Assembly (NCBI RefSeq): GCF_030285785.1
Contig: NZ_CP127247.1
Coordinates: forward strand, 1,821,501 to 1,885,500
Direction: 5' to 3'
Source: Parasedimentitalea psychrophila
GTDB taxonomy: Bacteria; Pseudomonadota; Alphaproteobacteria; Rhodobacterales; Rhodobacteraceae
Length of the DNA: 64,000 bases
This document shows positions 53,266 through 62,037 of this stretch, piece after piece. How positions within the stretch are numbered: position 1 is the stretch's first letter; each line of letters starts with the position of its first letter. The notes beneath the pieces were generated by a model, which worked only from the letters and a program-made list of their open reading frames with translations, was not told the DNA's origin and did no database searches. A program made the position numbers and the translations under genes.

Positions 53266-54666
53266 GTGCAGATAGATCCTACCTGGTGGCCGCTGGCCGC
53301 ACTGGCCTTTGCTGTGGCCGCCGTGATGTTTGCGGTGCTCTGGCTGATGACGCGCAAGCACCTCCCTGTGGTTGACGCGCTTCGGCACGAGAATATCGAG
53401 CTGCGACAGGCCTGTGCCTCGATGCAGACTGAGGTGGCGCGGCTGCCGGAATTGAGCGGAGAGCTGGCCGCCCTGCGTCAGCTGCGGGACGGCGAGTTGG
53501 CGGCGCGGCACCAGGCCGAGGCCGAGGTGCGGGCGCTGAAGGGCGAGCACGAGGCACGGCTGGAAGAGCTGCGGCGGATGAACCAGCAGCTGGAGCATAA
53601 ATTCGCGGCGATGGCCTCGGGGGTGCTGAAGCAGAACTCGGAGAACTTCCTGACCCTGGTCAGCGAGCGGTTCAAGACCCATTCGCAGACGGCGGATGCG
53701 GATCTGGCCAAGCGCCACGCAGCGATTGAGGGGCTGGTCAAGCCGCTGGACGAGAAGCTGGGCCAGTTTGGTGACCGGATCAAGGAAATCGAACAGGCCC
53801 GCACCGAGGCCTACGGTGCCATTCGCGAGCAGGTAAAGGCCCTGACCGAAGGGCAGGCGGCGCTGGGCGGCGAGACCCGCAAGCTGGTGCAGGCGCTGCG
53901 CGCCCCCAAGACGCGCGGCCGCTGGGGGGAGATGCAGTTGCGGCAGGTGTTCGACATGGCAGGCATGTCCGAGCATGTGGATTATGACCTGGAGAAATCT
54001 CTGGGCACCGACGATGGGCTGCGCCGCCCGGATGCGATTGTGCGCATTCCTGGTGGCAAAAGCATCGTGGTGGACGCCAAGACGCCGCTGGATGGCTATC
54101 TGGATGCGCTGGAGGCAGAGACCCCGGAGCAGCAGCAGGAATGCCTGCTGCGCCATGCCCGGCATGTGCGCACCCATGTGAAACAGCTGGCCTCAAAGGC
54201 CTATCAAAGTGCGCTGGGCGAGACCCCGGATTTTGTGGTGATGTTCATCCCCGGCGAGACCTTTGTGTCGGCGGCGGCTGAGGTGGATCCCGGGCTGATC
54301 GAATATGCGTTTGAGCACAAGGTGCTGATTGCCACGCCGACAACCCTGATGGCGCTGGTGAAATCCATCGCCTATGGCTGGCAGCAGGAAAAGATGGCCG
54401 AGAATGCACTGCAGGTGCAGGAAACCGCCAAGGAGCTGTACCAACGTCTGGTGACGTTCTCTGCCAATCTGGCCTCGGTGGGCCGGGCGCTGTCCTCGTC
54501 GGTCAGCAGCTACAACAAGGCGGTGGGCTCGCTGGAGGCACGGGTGCTGCCCTCGGCCCGCAAGTTTGAGGCGATGGGGGTGGTTGCGAAGGGATCCGAA
54601 CTGGCCACTCCGGCCCAGGTGGAAAGTGATACGCGGCGGGTGACGGACCTGCTGGGGAGCGAATAA
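53266..54666 (+). CDS. rmuC: DNA recombination protein RmuC
   Basis: A 466-residue protein: one N-terminal membrane helix (WWPLAALAFAVAAVMFAVLW), a long coiled coil (~40-160, rich in Glu, Leu and Arg heptads) and the RmuC nuclease-like domain (~185-400, RGRWGEMQLRQVFDMAGM, IVVDAKTPLDGYL, FVVMFIPGETF). RmuC limits inversion at short repeats; the D-x-K core (VDAKTP) suggests a PD-(D/E)XK fold. It starts with GTG, with AGGGAG just upstream, 30 bp after mutL. Confidence 0.92.
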   Translation: MQIDPTWWPLAALAFAVAAVMFAVLWLMTRKHLPVVDALRHENIELRQACASMQTEVARLPELSGELAALRQLRDGELAARHQAEAEVRALKGEHEARLEELRRMNQQLEHKFAAMASGVLKQNSENFLTLVSERFKTHSQTADADLAKRHAAIEGLVKPLDEKLGQFGDRIKEIEQARTEAYGAIREQVKALTEGQAALGGETRKLVQALRAPKTRGRWGEMQLRQVFDMAGMSEHVDYDLEKSLGTDDGLRRPDAIVRIPGGKSIVVDAKTPLDGYLDALEAETPEQQQECLLRHARHVRTHVKQLASKAYQSALGETPDFVVMFIPGETFVSAAAEVDPGLIEYAFEHKVLIATPTTLMALVKSIAYGWQQEKMAENALQVQETAKELYQRLVTFSANLASVGRALSSSVSSYNKAVGSLEARVLPSARKFEAMGVVAKGSELATPAQVESDTRRVTDLLGSE

Positions 54667-54757
54667 AACCCGCCCAGTGCGGCGGAAATCAGGCCGTTCA
54701 CCGTGTCAGCTATTGCAGGGATCTCCAAACAGTCACGCCACAAGGATCAGCAGAATA

Positions 54758-56035
54758 ATGAGCATACTGGCACGGGATAATAGCTTGCTGAAGCAGGCTG
54801 AAGTGGAAGCAGAGCAAGTTGTTTCCTTGCTGCGGATTGCCGTTGCTCTGGGGCTGATTGGAATGTTCATTCTGGCGGTCGGCGGCAGCGAGGTGGCCCC
54901 CGAACAATATTTGCGGCGGCGATGGTTGTTTGGCCTGGTCACTATAATTTCATATCTATTGGTCGGGGTGATCTCGCTGTGGATGGCGCGTAGCGGACGC
55001 ATTCGCAGCTGGATGGTCTGGCCGCTGGTCACTCTGGACTGCCTGTTCATGCTGGCCAACACTTGGGCCGGGTTGGAAAACACCGGTCTGCCGGGTGAGT
55101 TGACGTTTATTCTACCGCCGACCTGGCTGGTGCCGGCTATTTTTGGCTTTACGGTGCTGCGGTTCAACCCGTTCTTGCAGGCCTATTGTGTTGCGGTGAT
55201 TGCGGCGGGACTGGCGGCGTTATCGCTGTGGCAACCGCAGGAGGTGACGCCATTTGTGGTTGAGCGGGCGCGGGATTTGCTTTCGGGGCCGCCCAATGTC
55301 ATTCGCATAACCATGATTGTCCTTGGTGGGCTGGTGCTGGTGGTGGCCGCCTGGCGGATGCGGCGCCTGTTGCACCGCTCCATCACCGAGGCGCAGCAAA
55401 AGGCCAATTTGACCCGCTATTTGCCAGCCCAGCTGACGGCGCGGCTGGCGGAGAGCGGACTGGAAGAGCTGCGCCGCGGCAACCGTCAGGACATGGCGGT
55501 GCTGTTTATCGACATTCGGGGATTTACCCGCTGGTCGCAGGGCCGGGATCCACATCAGGTTGGCAGCTACATCACCGATTTTCGCAGCCGGGTGCAGGGA
55601 TGTACCGATACCCATGGCGGCATGATCGACAAATTCATCGGCGATGCGGCCATGGTGTTGTTTGAAGGCGATAACGCGGCGGTTCGGGCAGTGGACTGCG
55701 CCACGGGCCTGGCCGCGAGCATAGCGGAGTGGTCTGACGCCCGGCTGGCCGCCGGGGACGAGGCGGTTTTTGTGGGTATTGGTCTGCACTGGGGCGAGGT
55801 CTTCTCGGGGGTGGTCGGTGATCCGCAGCGGCTGGAATACACGGTGTTTGGCGACACTGTGAATATTGCGGCGCGGCTGGAGCAGCTGACCAAGCAGGAG
55901 CAGCAAGGCATCATCGTCTCGGCTGCGGTGTTGCAGGCCGCATCGGTGGCGCCCGCGTCGCAAGGGTGGAACCCGCTGCCAGCTGCGGAGCTACGCGGGC
56001 GTAGCGGCGGCATCGAAATCTTTGGTCGTCGCTAA
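54758..56035 (+). CDS. Membrane-bound class III adenylate/guanylate cyclase
   Basis: A 425-residue protein with about six membrane helices in residues 25-215, followed by a class III cyclase domain (~235-420). Metal-binding aspartates are Asp252 (LFIDIRGFTRWSQ) and Asp296 (FIGDAAMVLFEGD), and the transition-state region is YTVFGDTVNIAARLEQL with the conserved Asn-Arg pair. It should form cAMP (or cGMP) in response to a membrane signal. The ATG at 54758 follows AAGGA. It ends 96 bp before a DUF3775 gene. Confidence 0.9.
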   Translation: MSILARDNSLLKQAEVEAEQVVSLLRIAVALGLIGMFILAVGGSEVAPEQYLRRRWLFGLVTIISYLLVGVISLWMARSGRIRSWMVWPLVTLDCLFMLANTWAGLENTGLPGELTFILPPTWLVPAIFGFTVLRFNPFLQAYCVAVIAAGLAALSLWQPQEVTPFVVERARDLLSGPPNVIRITMIVLGGLVLVVAAWRMRRLLHRSITEAQQKANLTRYLPAQLTARLAESGLEELRRGNRQDMAVLFIDIRGFTRWSQGRDPHQVGSYITDFRSRVQGCTDTHGGMIDKFIGDAAMVLFEGDNAAVRAVDCATGLAASIAEWSDARLAAGDEAVFVGIGLHWGEVFSGVVGDPQRLEYTVFGDTVNIAARLEQLTKQEQQGIIVSAAVLQAASVAPASQGWNPLPAAELRGRSGGIEIFGRR

Positions 56036-56131
56036 GAGAACGTCGCGTTTGAGTTGTTTCAGATCAAAGATATACTTGATGGCGGCGCTATCTGTTATGC
56101 TGAGGTCAGGCAGATGGAAAGGAGCCAAGCC

Positions 56132-56449
56132 ATGTTGGAAATTTCTACCCGCAAAATTGCGCAGGTGGCGATGATGGGGCGGGAGCTACACCGTTCTGAG
56201 GGCGAGTTGCGCGCCTTTATTGATCGACTGAACGAAGATGAGCAGGCCGAGTTGGTGGCAATCATGTGGATTGGTCGTGAGAGCTTTTTTGTCGAGGATC
56301 TGGCCGAGGCGATCATGACCGCAAAGCGGGATGCCTCTACCCCATGTGCCGATTATCTGTTGGGGACGCCGCATCTGTCGGATCATCTGGAGAACGGCTT
56401 GGATGCCCTGGGCATCTCCGCCCAAGCCGTAGAGGATGATCTTATGTAG
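56132..56449 (+). CDS. DUF3775 protein
   Basis: A 105-residue protein matching DUF3775: EISTRKIAQVAMMGRELHRS, LNEDEQAELVAIMWIGRE and PCADYLLGTPHLSDHLENGL. The family has no assigned function. The start at 56132 was chosen because AAAGGAG lies 7 bp upstream; in-frame starts earlier (56054 TTG, 56114 ATG) are weaker. It follows the cyclase gene on the same strand. Confidence 0.85.
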   Translation: MLEISTRKIAQVAMMGRELHRSEGELRAFIDRLNEDEQAELVAIMWIGRESFFVEDLAEAIMTAKRDASTPCADYLLGTPHLSDHLENGLDALGISAQAVEDDLM

Positions 56450-56454
56450 TTATC

Positions 56455-56574
56455 GCCGTCTTGGAAAAGGCTCCGGGGGAGCCTTTCAGGTGAGAACGGG
56501 CGGAGCCCAAAGATCGCCGTTCAGGAAAGGCTCTGGGAGAGCATTTCAGGCCCTGACGGGCGGAGCCCAAAGAT
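56455..56574. repeat. 60-bp tandem duplication, each copy with a hairpin
   Basis: Two 60-bp direct repeats (56455-56514 and 56515-56574). Each has an AAAGGCTC-type stem around a GGG loop (AAAGGCTCCGGGGGAGCC in the first, AAAGGCTCTGGGAGAGC in the second) and ends with the shared block CGGGCGGAGCCCAAAGAT. The stems differ by paired changes. It fills most of the gap behind the DUF3775 gene. Confidence 0.85.
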
Positions 56575-56759
56575 GTTGGCTACCGAGTGATCCCGGGCGG
56601 CGCAGAGTGCTACAAAGCGGTGTCCCTCGATGCCTCCGGCAAACCCGGGTTGCGGTGTTGAGGGGCCGGCCCCTCAAACTCCCCGGGATATTTTCAGCCA
56701 GATGAATAAAGGGGCGAGCTGTGCCAGGGGCCCGCGTTTGGCAGGCCCCTGGATTGGCG
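56575..56759. repeat. Rest of the intergenic gap, including bipartite repeat copy 4
   Basis: Copy 4 of the bipartite repeat consists of the perfect 20-bp palindrome TTGAGGGGCCGGCCCCTCAA (56658-56677) followed by the tail GGGATATTTTCAGCCAGATG (core 56680-56706). The remaining bases to 56759 show no gene. The interval separates the DUF3775 gene from the convergent saccharopine dehydrogenase gene. Confidence 0.8.
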
Positions 56760-57902
56760 TCAGGCCAATTGATCCGTTAGCGCCAGGTGCTGAGCCAGCT
56801 TGTCGATTTCCGACATCCAGTTGGCAACCAGTTTGGGATCACTGGGGGCGGCGTGCACGCCAGCGGTGATCTGGCCGGTCATTGCGGCTTCGATTGCCAG
56901 TGACACCGGCACCGAGACCAGACGCGCCATGGCGGTGCCATTCTCGTCGCCCCAGGCATCCATGACATAAGACTTGTGCCAGACCTCGGCGCCGTCTTTT
57001 TCGGCCTTCAGGTCAACGCAGAGAACCACCCGGTCGGGTTCGCCTTCGTCATAGGAGTGGTCCTGCCAGAACTGGTCGGACATGTCCTTGAGCCTTGCGT
57101 CGCCCTCGGGGCCGGACAGGGTTTCGACCTCTTTGAACACGCCGTCCCAGGCCTGTGTCCAGCCGTTGAGGCGCAGGGTGCCGCGGACGAAGTTTTTGAC
57201 CGACCAGTCATCGCCAAATTCATATTGCTGCATGAACGGCAGTGAATCGCGGTTGGGGTAGACCTCGAAGCTTTCCGGCGTCGGCAGCGGCGCGGTATAG
57301 CTGGAGATCGCGTCCCAGGGGCGGGCAGTGTCCAGGGTTTTGTGGTCGCGGATCGAGCGCGACGGTGAGCGCAGGGCCTTGAGCACGCCCAGCGGTGACC
57401 AGCTGAACTTGTAGCGGAAGTCATTGGCGATCTTGGGCACGCCACCGCAATAGGAGATGAAGCTGATCTCGTTGCTGGCGTCATAGGCGGCGGAAGCCTT
57501 GTAGTCGTCCACCAGCGCATGCGCCATCAGGTGGTCAATGCCGGGATCAAGGCCGACCTCATTGACCAGGGCAACCCCGGCGGCGCGGGCTTTGTCGTTC
57601 AGCGCCCGCATTTCGGGTGCGATGTAGGAGGACGAGACAAAATGGGCGCCCTTGGCGATCGCCAGTTCAGCCAGCGGCACATGCCAGTCGCCGGGCAGCA
57701 TCGAGACGATAACGTCCTTGGCGGTGACCTGAGCGGCCAGGCTGTCGATGTCAAAGGCCTGGATGTTCTTGGTCAGGTCGCCGACGGCCTCTTGGGCCTT
57801 GTCGATGGTGCGGTTCCATACCGCAACATCATGTCCTGCCTGCAGCAGGCGGCGAAGGCCGGGGATGGCCGAAAGGCCGGTGCCGCACCAGTGAATGGTC
57901 AT
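56760..57902 (-). CDS. Saccharopine dehydrogenase family protein, glutamate-forming (LYS9/SDH-type)
   Basis: A 380-residue NAD(P)-binding oxidoreductase. The N-terminal Rossmann fold (IHWCGTGLSAIPGLRRLLQA, VAVWNRTIDKAQ) and the central substrate domain (NEVGLDPGIDHLMAHALVDD, ISFISYCGGVPKIANDFRYK FSWSP region) are typical of the SDH/LYS9 branch that oxidises saccharopine to glutamate and aminoadipate semialdehyde. It is last in a four-gene operon, 72 bp behind the lysine-handling partner. Together they would degrade lysine by the saccharopine pathway. Confidence 0.88.
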   Translation of the reverse strand: MTIHWCGTGLSAIPGLRRLLQAGHDVAVWNRTIDKAQEAVGDLTKNIQAFDIDSLAAQVTAKDVIVSMLPGDWHVPLAELAIAKGAHFVSSSYIAPEMRALNDKARAAGVALVNEVGLDPGIDHLMAHALVDDYKASAAYDASNEISFISYCGGVPKIANDFRYKFSWSPLGVLKALRSPSRSIRDHKTLDTARPWDAISSYTAPLPTPESFEVYPNRDSLPFMQQYEFGDDWSVKNFVRGTLRLNGWTQAWDGVFKEVETLSGPEGDARLKDMSDQFWQDHSYDEGEPDRVVLCVDLKAEKDGAEVWHKSYVMDAWGDENGTAMARLVSVPVSLAIEAAMTGQITAGVHAAPSDPKLVANWMSEIDKLAQHLALTDQLA

Positions 57903-57974
57903 GAGTATCTCTCCCTCATTTGATTTTTGTAGCTGGGGCAGTGGCGGCGATTGCCGCGACCACTGCTGTTTTTG

Positions 57975-59027
57975 TCAGTCTTTGGTATGGGTGGCAAAGC
58001 TGGCCGCTGCCCGGCCCCAGACCCCGGCCTGCAGATCATCCAGCGTCAGCAGCGACGGCAGCAATTGTGCGCCGTAGTCCTGCGAGCTTTCCACCGGCAG
58101 CATCGACGGCAGATTGTCGATCGCCATCACGTCCAGCACCGGGTCAGAGGCTACGCGCAGCGCCGGGGACTCCCAGGTGGTGGCGCGGTCATAGACCGGC
58201 ACCGGGTTGTAATCGCTGTCCGGGTCGCAGGCAACATCGCCAATGGCGCTGAGCTGGCGTGGCGCATTCAGCGCCTCAAGCGGCACAAACACCGGGGTGC
58301 CGGGGCGGGCAAAGATGCAGTTCAGGAACAGATCATGGGCCAGGATCTCGGGGAAGGGTCCGCCGCTGGCGGTCTCATTCATATCCCATTTGGTCACAGT
58401 GACGCCCAGTGCCTCGCAGAGATCTGCAGCCCCGGTGCCGACCCGGCCCATGGCGCCAATGACGATGGCCTTGGGGCGATCCACACCGGTGGCGTCCAGC
58501 TCGGCGCCAAGCTCATCCAGCAGGGTGTCTTTGCTGGGGTAGACGCCAACCGGCCCGCAAAGGCCGCCGCCCTGCTGCGCCGCCCAGGTTTTCAGGGTCA
58601 CCGCTGCGCCTGCGTAGCCAGCCCAATAGCCAAAGGCCGCAACCCGGCGGCCGTTCTCCTCCACCAGATACTCCAGATCATAGAGGGCGCCGCCACCGGC
58701 CTTGAACCGGTCCAGCAGCGCCTTGCCCGAATGCTGACCCTTGTAGGCATGGCCAAACATGATGTGGTTATGGGGCAGTGCAGTGCCATCTTCGGGCAGC
58801 TCTTTAAGGCCAAAGATGATGGCATCGGATGGCGCCTGCGGCCAGCTGTTTTCCGGCGCAATGGCGCAGCCGGCGTCGATATAGCCCTGCAGCGGGATCG
58901 CCCGAACCGTGCTTTGCTCGATGGTGACCTTGATGCCAGCCTCCATCAGTGCCGCAGCACCTGCCGGTGTCAGCCCGACGCGGTCTTCGTTAAGGCGTTG
59001 TTCAGCCCGAACCCAGAGATGTGTCAT
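57975..59027 (-). CDS. Saccharopine dehydrogenase, lysine-ketoglutarate reductase type (LYS1/LKR-like)
   Basis: A 350-residue enzyme with the AlaDH/PNT-like plan of LYS1: an N-terminal lobe RAEQRLNEDRVGLTPAGAAA, the loop FGHAYKGQHSGKALLDRF, then a Rossmann domain (KAIVIGAMGRVGTGAADLCE) and the ending SQDYGAQLLPSL. It interconverts lysine plus 2-oxoglutarate with saccharopine. Fungi use it to make lysine; in bacteria with dapB/dapC genes, as here, a catabolic role fits better. The start lies 11 bp after the GST gene. Confidence 0.88.
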   Translation of the reverse strand: MTHLWVRAEQRLNEDRVGLTPAGAAALMEAGIKVTIEQSTVRAIPLQGYIDAGCAIAPENSWPQAPSDAIIFGLKELPEDGTALPHNHIMFGHAYKGQHSGKALLDRFKAGGGALYDLEYLVEENGRRVAAFGYWAGYAGAAVTLKTWAAQQGGGLCGPVGVYPSKDTLLDELGAELDATGVDRPKAIVIGAMGRVGTGAADLCEALGVTVTKWDMNETASGGPFPEILAHDLFLNCIFARPGTPVFVPLEALNAPRQLSAIGDVACDPDSDYNPVPVYDRATTWESPALRVASDPVLDVMAIDNLPSMLPVESSQDYGAQLLPSLLTLDDLQAGVWGRAAASFATHTKD

Positions 59028-59038
59028 AGTAATGTCCT

Positions 59039-59653
59039 TTACAGCATATCACCCGCATAGGCCGCGCGCACCGAGTCGCGTTGCTCCATAGCGGTCATGA
59101 AGGTTTGGATTTTGGGGAAGTCACCGAGTTTGACGCCGTCGCCGGCCAGCCAGGTGCAAATGACGTAGAGATAGCAATCGGCGAGGCTGATCTGCGCCCC
59201 CAGCACAAAGGGTCCGCGCAGCCCGTTTGAGCTGATGTAGCGGCAGCAGTCGGTCATTGTCTGCGGCACTTTGGCCTTCATGTCCTTGTAAGAGGACTGG
59301 GAACTGGCCCAGCGGTTGCCGCGCATCTTGTGGGCGTGGGCCACATGCATGGTCGAGGCCAGATAGAACATCACCTCGCCCATGCGGGCCCGCAAAAGGG
59401 GATCGCTGGGCCGCAAGTTGGCGGTGGGGGCGAGGTCGGCGATATAGTCCAGCAGCGCCCCGGTTTCGGTCAGGATGCCGCCATCAACAACCAACGCCGG
59501 TACCCGGCCCTTGGGGTTGATCTGGGCATAGCCGGGGCTGGCTTGTTGCTTGGTCGCAAAGTCGATTTTGATAGGCTCATAGTCCAGCCCCGCCTCGTTC
59601 AGGGCGATGACGACAGCAATTGAGATGGTGCCGGGGGCGTAATAGAGCTGCAT
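59039..59653 (-). CDS. Glutathione S-transferase family protein
   Basis: A 204-residue GST. The N-terminal thioredoxin-like domain starts MQLYYAPGTISIAVVIALNE and carries the cis-Pro glutathione loop GRVPALVVDGGILTETGALL; the C-terminal helical domain begins around LRPSDPLLRARMGEVMFYLA. It conjugates or reduces substrates with glutathione; the substrate is unknown. The start at 59653 matches the family N-terminus and is 43 bp behind the histidine phosphatase. Co-transcription with saccharopine genes may reflect handling of the reactive semialdehyde. Confidence 0.9.
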   Translation of the reverse strand: MQLYYAPGTISIAVVIALNEAGLDYEPIKIDFATKQQASPGYAQINPKGRVPALVVDGGILTETGALLDYIADLAPTANLRPSDPLLRARMGEVMFYLASTMHVAHAHKMRGNRWASSQSSYKDMKAKVPQTMTDCCRYISSNGLRGPFVLGAQISLADCYLYVICTWLAGDGVKLGDFPKIQTFMTAMEQRDSVRAAYAGDML

Positions 59654-59672
59654 GTTCAGGTCCTCGTGCGGG

Positions 59673-59708
59673 CTGGATTTACAGATGAGTCTGGATTTAC
59701 AGATGAGT
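59673..59708 (-). repeat. 18-bp tandem duplication across a stop codon
   Basis: The unit CTGGATTTACAGATGAGT is present twice in a row. On the minus strand it spells the last codons and TAA stop of the histidine phosphatase gene and then repeats them, so a second QTHL-stop follows in frame. Confidence 0.9.
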
Positions 59709-60350
59709 CTGGGCGTAGTGGCGGTCCGGGGTCTCCAGATGCGGCACCGCGTTGAACAGCACCGGACACAGGTGGCCGCCAATCGGGTGCAAACGGTGCA
59801 TCGAGGTGTTCATGATGGCCAGCGCCATGCGCGCCGTCGCCTTGGTGTCCAGTCCCAGCGCGTGACGCATGGCAATCGCGATCAACCCGCCGGATGTGAC
59901 CACCAGCGCCGGGCCGTCGCCTTTGGAAATCTCGGTCAGGGCAGAGCTGACGCGGCTGTTGAAGTCGCCCCAGCTTTCGGGGGGATTGTCGATCTCATCC
60001 GCAGCCCAGGCGGCAAAAACCGCTGGCAGGTGTTGCACAAAGCCTTCGCGCTCGGTTGGGATTTCCAAACCGTGCTGTTGCTCCATCAGTTGCGCCAGTG
60101 AAAAATATTCCATCTCGTTCAACCGAGGGTCGCGAGTGATATTGTCAGCAGCGCCCATGCCCTGCGCCGTCTCATAATGGCGGATCAGGGTGCCACAATA
60201 GACGCGCGGATGATGCGCCGCGCTGTCGCGCAACTGATCCCCCAGCCAAGCCGCCTGTTGGTGGCCAAGTGGGCTCAGCTTATCATAGCTGATTTCGTCC
60301 CGGGCGCCAGTATTGGCCTGACCGTGGCGGACTAATGTGATGTGAGACAT
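59697..60350 (-). CDS. Histidine phosphatase (phosphoglycerate mutase-like) family protein
   Basis: A 217-residue protein with the RHG catalytic motif in HITLVRHGQANTG (His9), a second-half SGGLIAIAMRHALG region with the conserved His, and CGTLIRHYETAQ with the phosphate-pocket Arg/Glu. The family includes phosphatases and mutases acting through a phospho-His. The substrate is unknown. The start at 60350 follows AGGAACTG. It is the first gene of the minus-strand operon with the GST and the saccharopine enzymes. Confidence 0.85.
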   Translation of the reverse strand: MSHITLVRHGQANTGARDEISYDKLSPLGHQQAAWLGDQLRDSAAHHPRVYCGTLIRHYETAQGMGAADNITRDPRLNEMEYFSLAQLMEQQHGLEIPTEREGFVQHLPAVFAAWAADEIDNPPESWGDFNSRVSSALTEISKGDGPALVVTSGGLIAIAMRHALGLDTKATARMALAIMNTSMHRLHPIGGHLCPVLFNAVPHLETPDRHYAQTHL

Positions 60351-60520
60351 GCAGCAGTTCCTATATCTGACTGCAAGTCTTAGGCGAGGTTTGCGGCAGT
60401 GAAAAGGGAGGCTTTCACTTGCGGCGCAAGTTTCGAATGCGGCGGCGGCGTGAGCAGCTGTTGCTACGGATGAAACGCTGTGGAACAAACGGATTATCAG
60501 ATTAGGGAAGCGGGTCGAAA

Positions 60521-61717
60521 ATGATGGTAAATGCTGAGAGATTTTTGGCTGACTTGCACAAGCTGCGCAGTTTTGGCGCGGCGGGCAGCGGCAAGGGCGT
60601 GGTGCGCCGGGCCTATAGCGAGGCCGATATCGCCGCCCGTGCCTGGCTGGCCTCACGGATGAAGGAGGCCGGGCTCGAGGTGCATTATGACCCGATCGGC
60701 AACCTGTTTGGCCTCGGCGGCGACCGCTCTGTGTTGGTCGGCTCGCATAGTGACACCCAGCCCGAGGGCGGCTGGCTGGATGGGGCGTTGGGGGTGATTG
60801 CTGGACTGGAAATCGCCCGCGCTGCCAAAGAGGCGGGCGCGGCGCCGGTCTCGGTGGTGAGCTTTCAGGACGAGGAGGGCCGCTTTGGGGTGACCACCGG
60901 ATCGGATGTCTGGTCGGGCCATCTGTCGCTGCAGCAGGCGGATGACCTCGCCGATGACGATGGTGTCACCCTGCGGGAGGCGCGGGCAAGAATGGCTGAT
61001 TTGGCGGCGGATTTCCTGCCGCATGAGCGGTTCAGTGGGTTTTTGGAGATGCATATCGAACAGGGCCCATCACTGGATCAGAGCGACGACCGGATTGGTG
61101 TGGTCAGCGATATCGTTGGTATCCGCGACATGCGGATCAGTTTTGCCGGCCGCCAGAATCATGCCGGCACCACCCCAATGCACCTGCGTCAGGATGCGTT
61201 TCAGTGCCTGTCGGCGTTCAACGCCGCACTGAACGCGCGTCTGGCCAGCCTGGTGACGCCGACAACGGTCTGGACCATTGGTCATGTGTCTTTGCACCCC
61301 AATGCCTCTTCGGTGGTGCCGGGGCGGGTGACATTTTCAATGCAATGGCGTGACCGGGACGTCGAGCGGTTGCGGCAGATGGGTGAGATCATTCACGATC
61401 TGGCGCAGGAAGTAGCTGCCGAGCGGGGGGTGGAAGCGGTGCTTGAGCCGGTCATGGGGATCGAGCCGGTGCCGATGGATGCCGGTCTGCAGGCCGCTTT
61501 GGCCACATCTGCCGAAGCTGCGGCCCCCGGTCAGTGGCGGACCATGCCGTCCGGCGCCTTGCATGATGCGTCGAACATGGCGGCGGTGATGCCAGTGGCG
61601 ATGCTGTTTGTGCCCTCGATCGGCGGCATCAGCCATGCCTTTGACGAAGACACCGACGAGGCGGATCTGACCCTGGGGCTCAAGGTGCTGGCAGGCGCGG
61701 TTCAGACTCTGGCGTAA
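60521..61717 (+). CDS. M20-family Zn-dependent amidohydrolase (N-carbamoyl amino acid/allantoate amidohydrolase-like)
   Basis: A 398-residue M20 peptidase-family hydrolase. Metal ligands are in [20 protein letters not shown] (His and Asp), [11 protein letters not shown] (Glu pair) and [14 protein letters not shown] (His), with the dimer-domain [13 protein letters not shown]. Such enzymes cleave N-carbamoyl amino acids, ureidopropionate or allantoate. The substrate group cannot be chosen without a pathway neighbour. ATGATG starts are preceded by GGGAAGC. Its last 16 bp overlap the convergent WGR gene. Confidence 0.88.
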   Translation: MMVNAERFLADLHKLRSFGAAGSGKGVVRRAYSEADIAARAWLASRMKEAGLEVHYDPIGNLFGLGGDRSVLVGSHSDTQPEGGWLDGALGVIAGLEIARAAKEAGAAPVSVVSFQDEEGRFGVTTGSDVWSGHLSLQQADDLADDDGVTLREARARMADLAADFLPHERFSGFLEMHIEQGPSLDQSDDRIGVVSDIVGIRDMRISFAGRQNHAGTTPMHLRQDAFQCLSAFNAALNARLASLVTPTTVWTIGHVSLHPNASSVVPGRVTFSMQWRDRDVERLRQMGEIIHDLAQEVAAERGVEAVLEPVMGIEPVPMDAGLQAALATSAEAAAPGQWRTMPSGALHDASNMAAVMPVAMLFVPSIGGISHAFDEDTDEADLTLGLKVLAGAVQTLA

Positions 61718-61929
61718 CCGCGCTTCAACGCCTGGCTGCGATGCTGGTCAGCCGCTGCCGAGGCGTCGCGCAGGTTGCTGTAATTGTTGATGACGCTTCG
61801 GCCATTGCGGCCAGCCACACCCCATTCGCGCAGAACCGAGACTTCGTTAAACAGGGTCATCGCAAGCTCGACGCGATAGAACCGCGGCAGGCGCCTGGGG
61901 ATTTGGCGATAGAGCAGACAGGTGGCCAT
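61702..61929 (-). CDS. WGR-domain mini-protein
   Basis: A 75-residue protein that is almost entirely one WGR domain: [40 protein letters not shown] and the closing [18 protein letters not shown]. The conserved Trp-Gly pair lies in EWGVAG. WGR domains bind DNA ends in PARPs and occur in bacterial regulators and defence or repair proteins; a stand-alone one has no known function. The Shine-Dalgarno is weak. The 3' end overlaps the M20 hydrolase gene by 16 bp on the other strand. Confidence 0.75.
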   Translation of the reverse strand: MATCLLYRQIPRRLPRFYRVELAMTLFNEVSVLREWGVAGRNGRSVINNYSNLRDASAAADQHRSQALKRGYARV

Positions 61930-62037
61930 GGAGAATCGTAACAAGCTCGATTCGGGACAGCAAGTGCTGAGAGCCGGTAAGGTACAAAAGGTGCCCTAAT
62001 GTTTGTTTTGCCCAGCCTCCCAAGGCCAGGCGCTGAT

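Noticed and set aside
52618-54177. A 519-codon minus-strand open frame
   Set aside because: It lies opposite mutL and rmuC, both with clear family motifs. No domain is recognisable in the frame.
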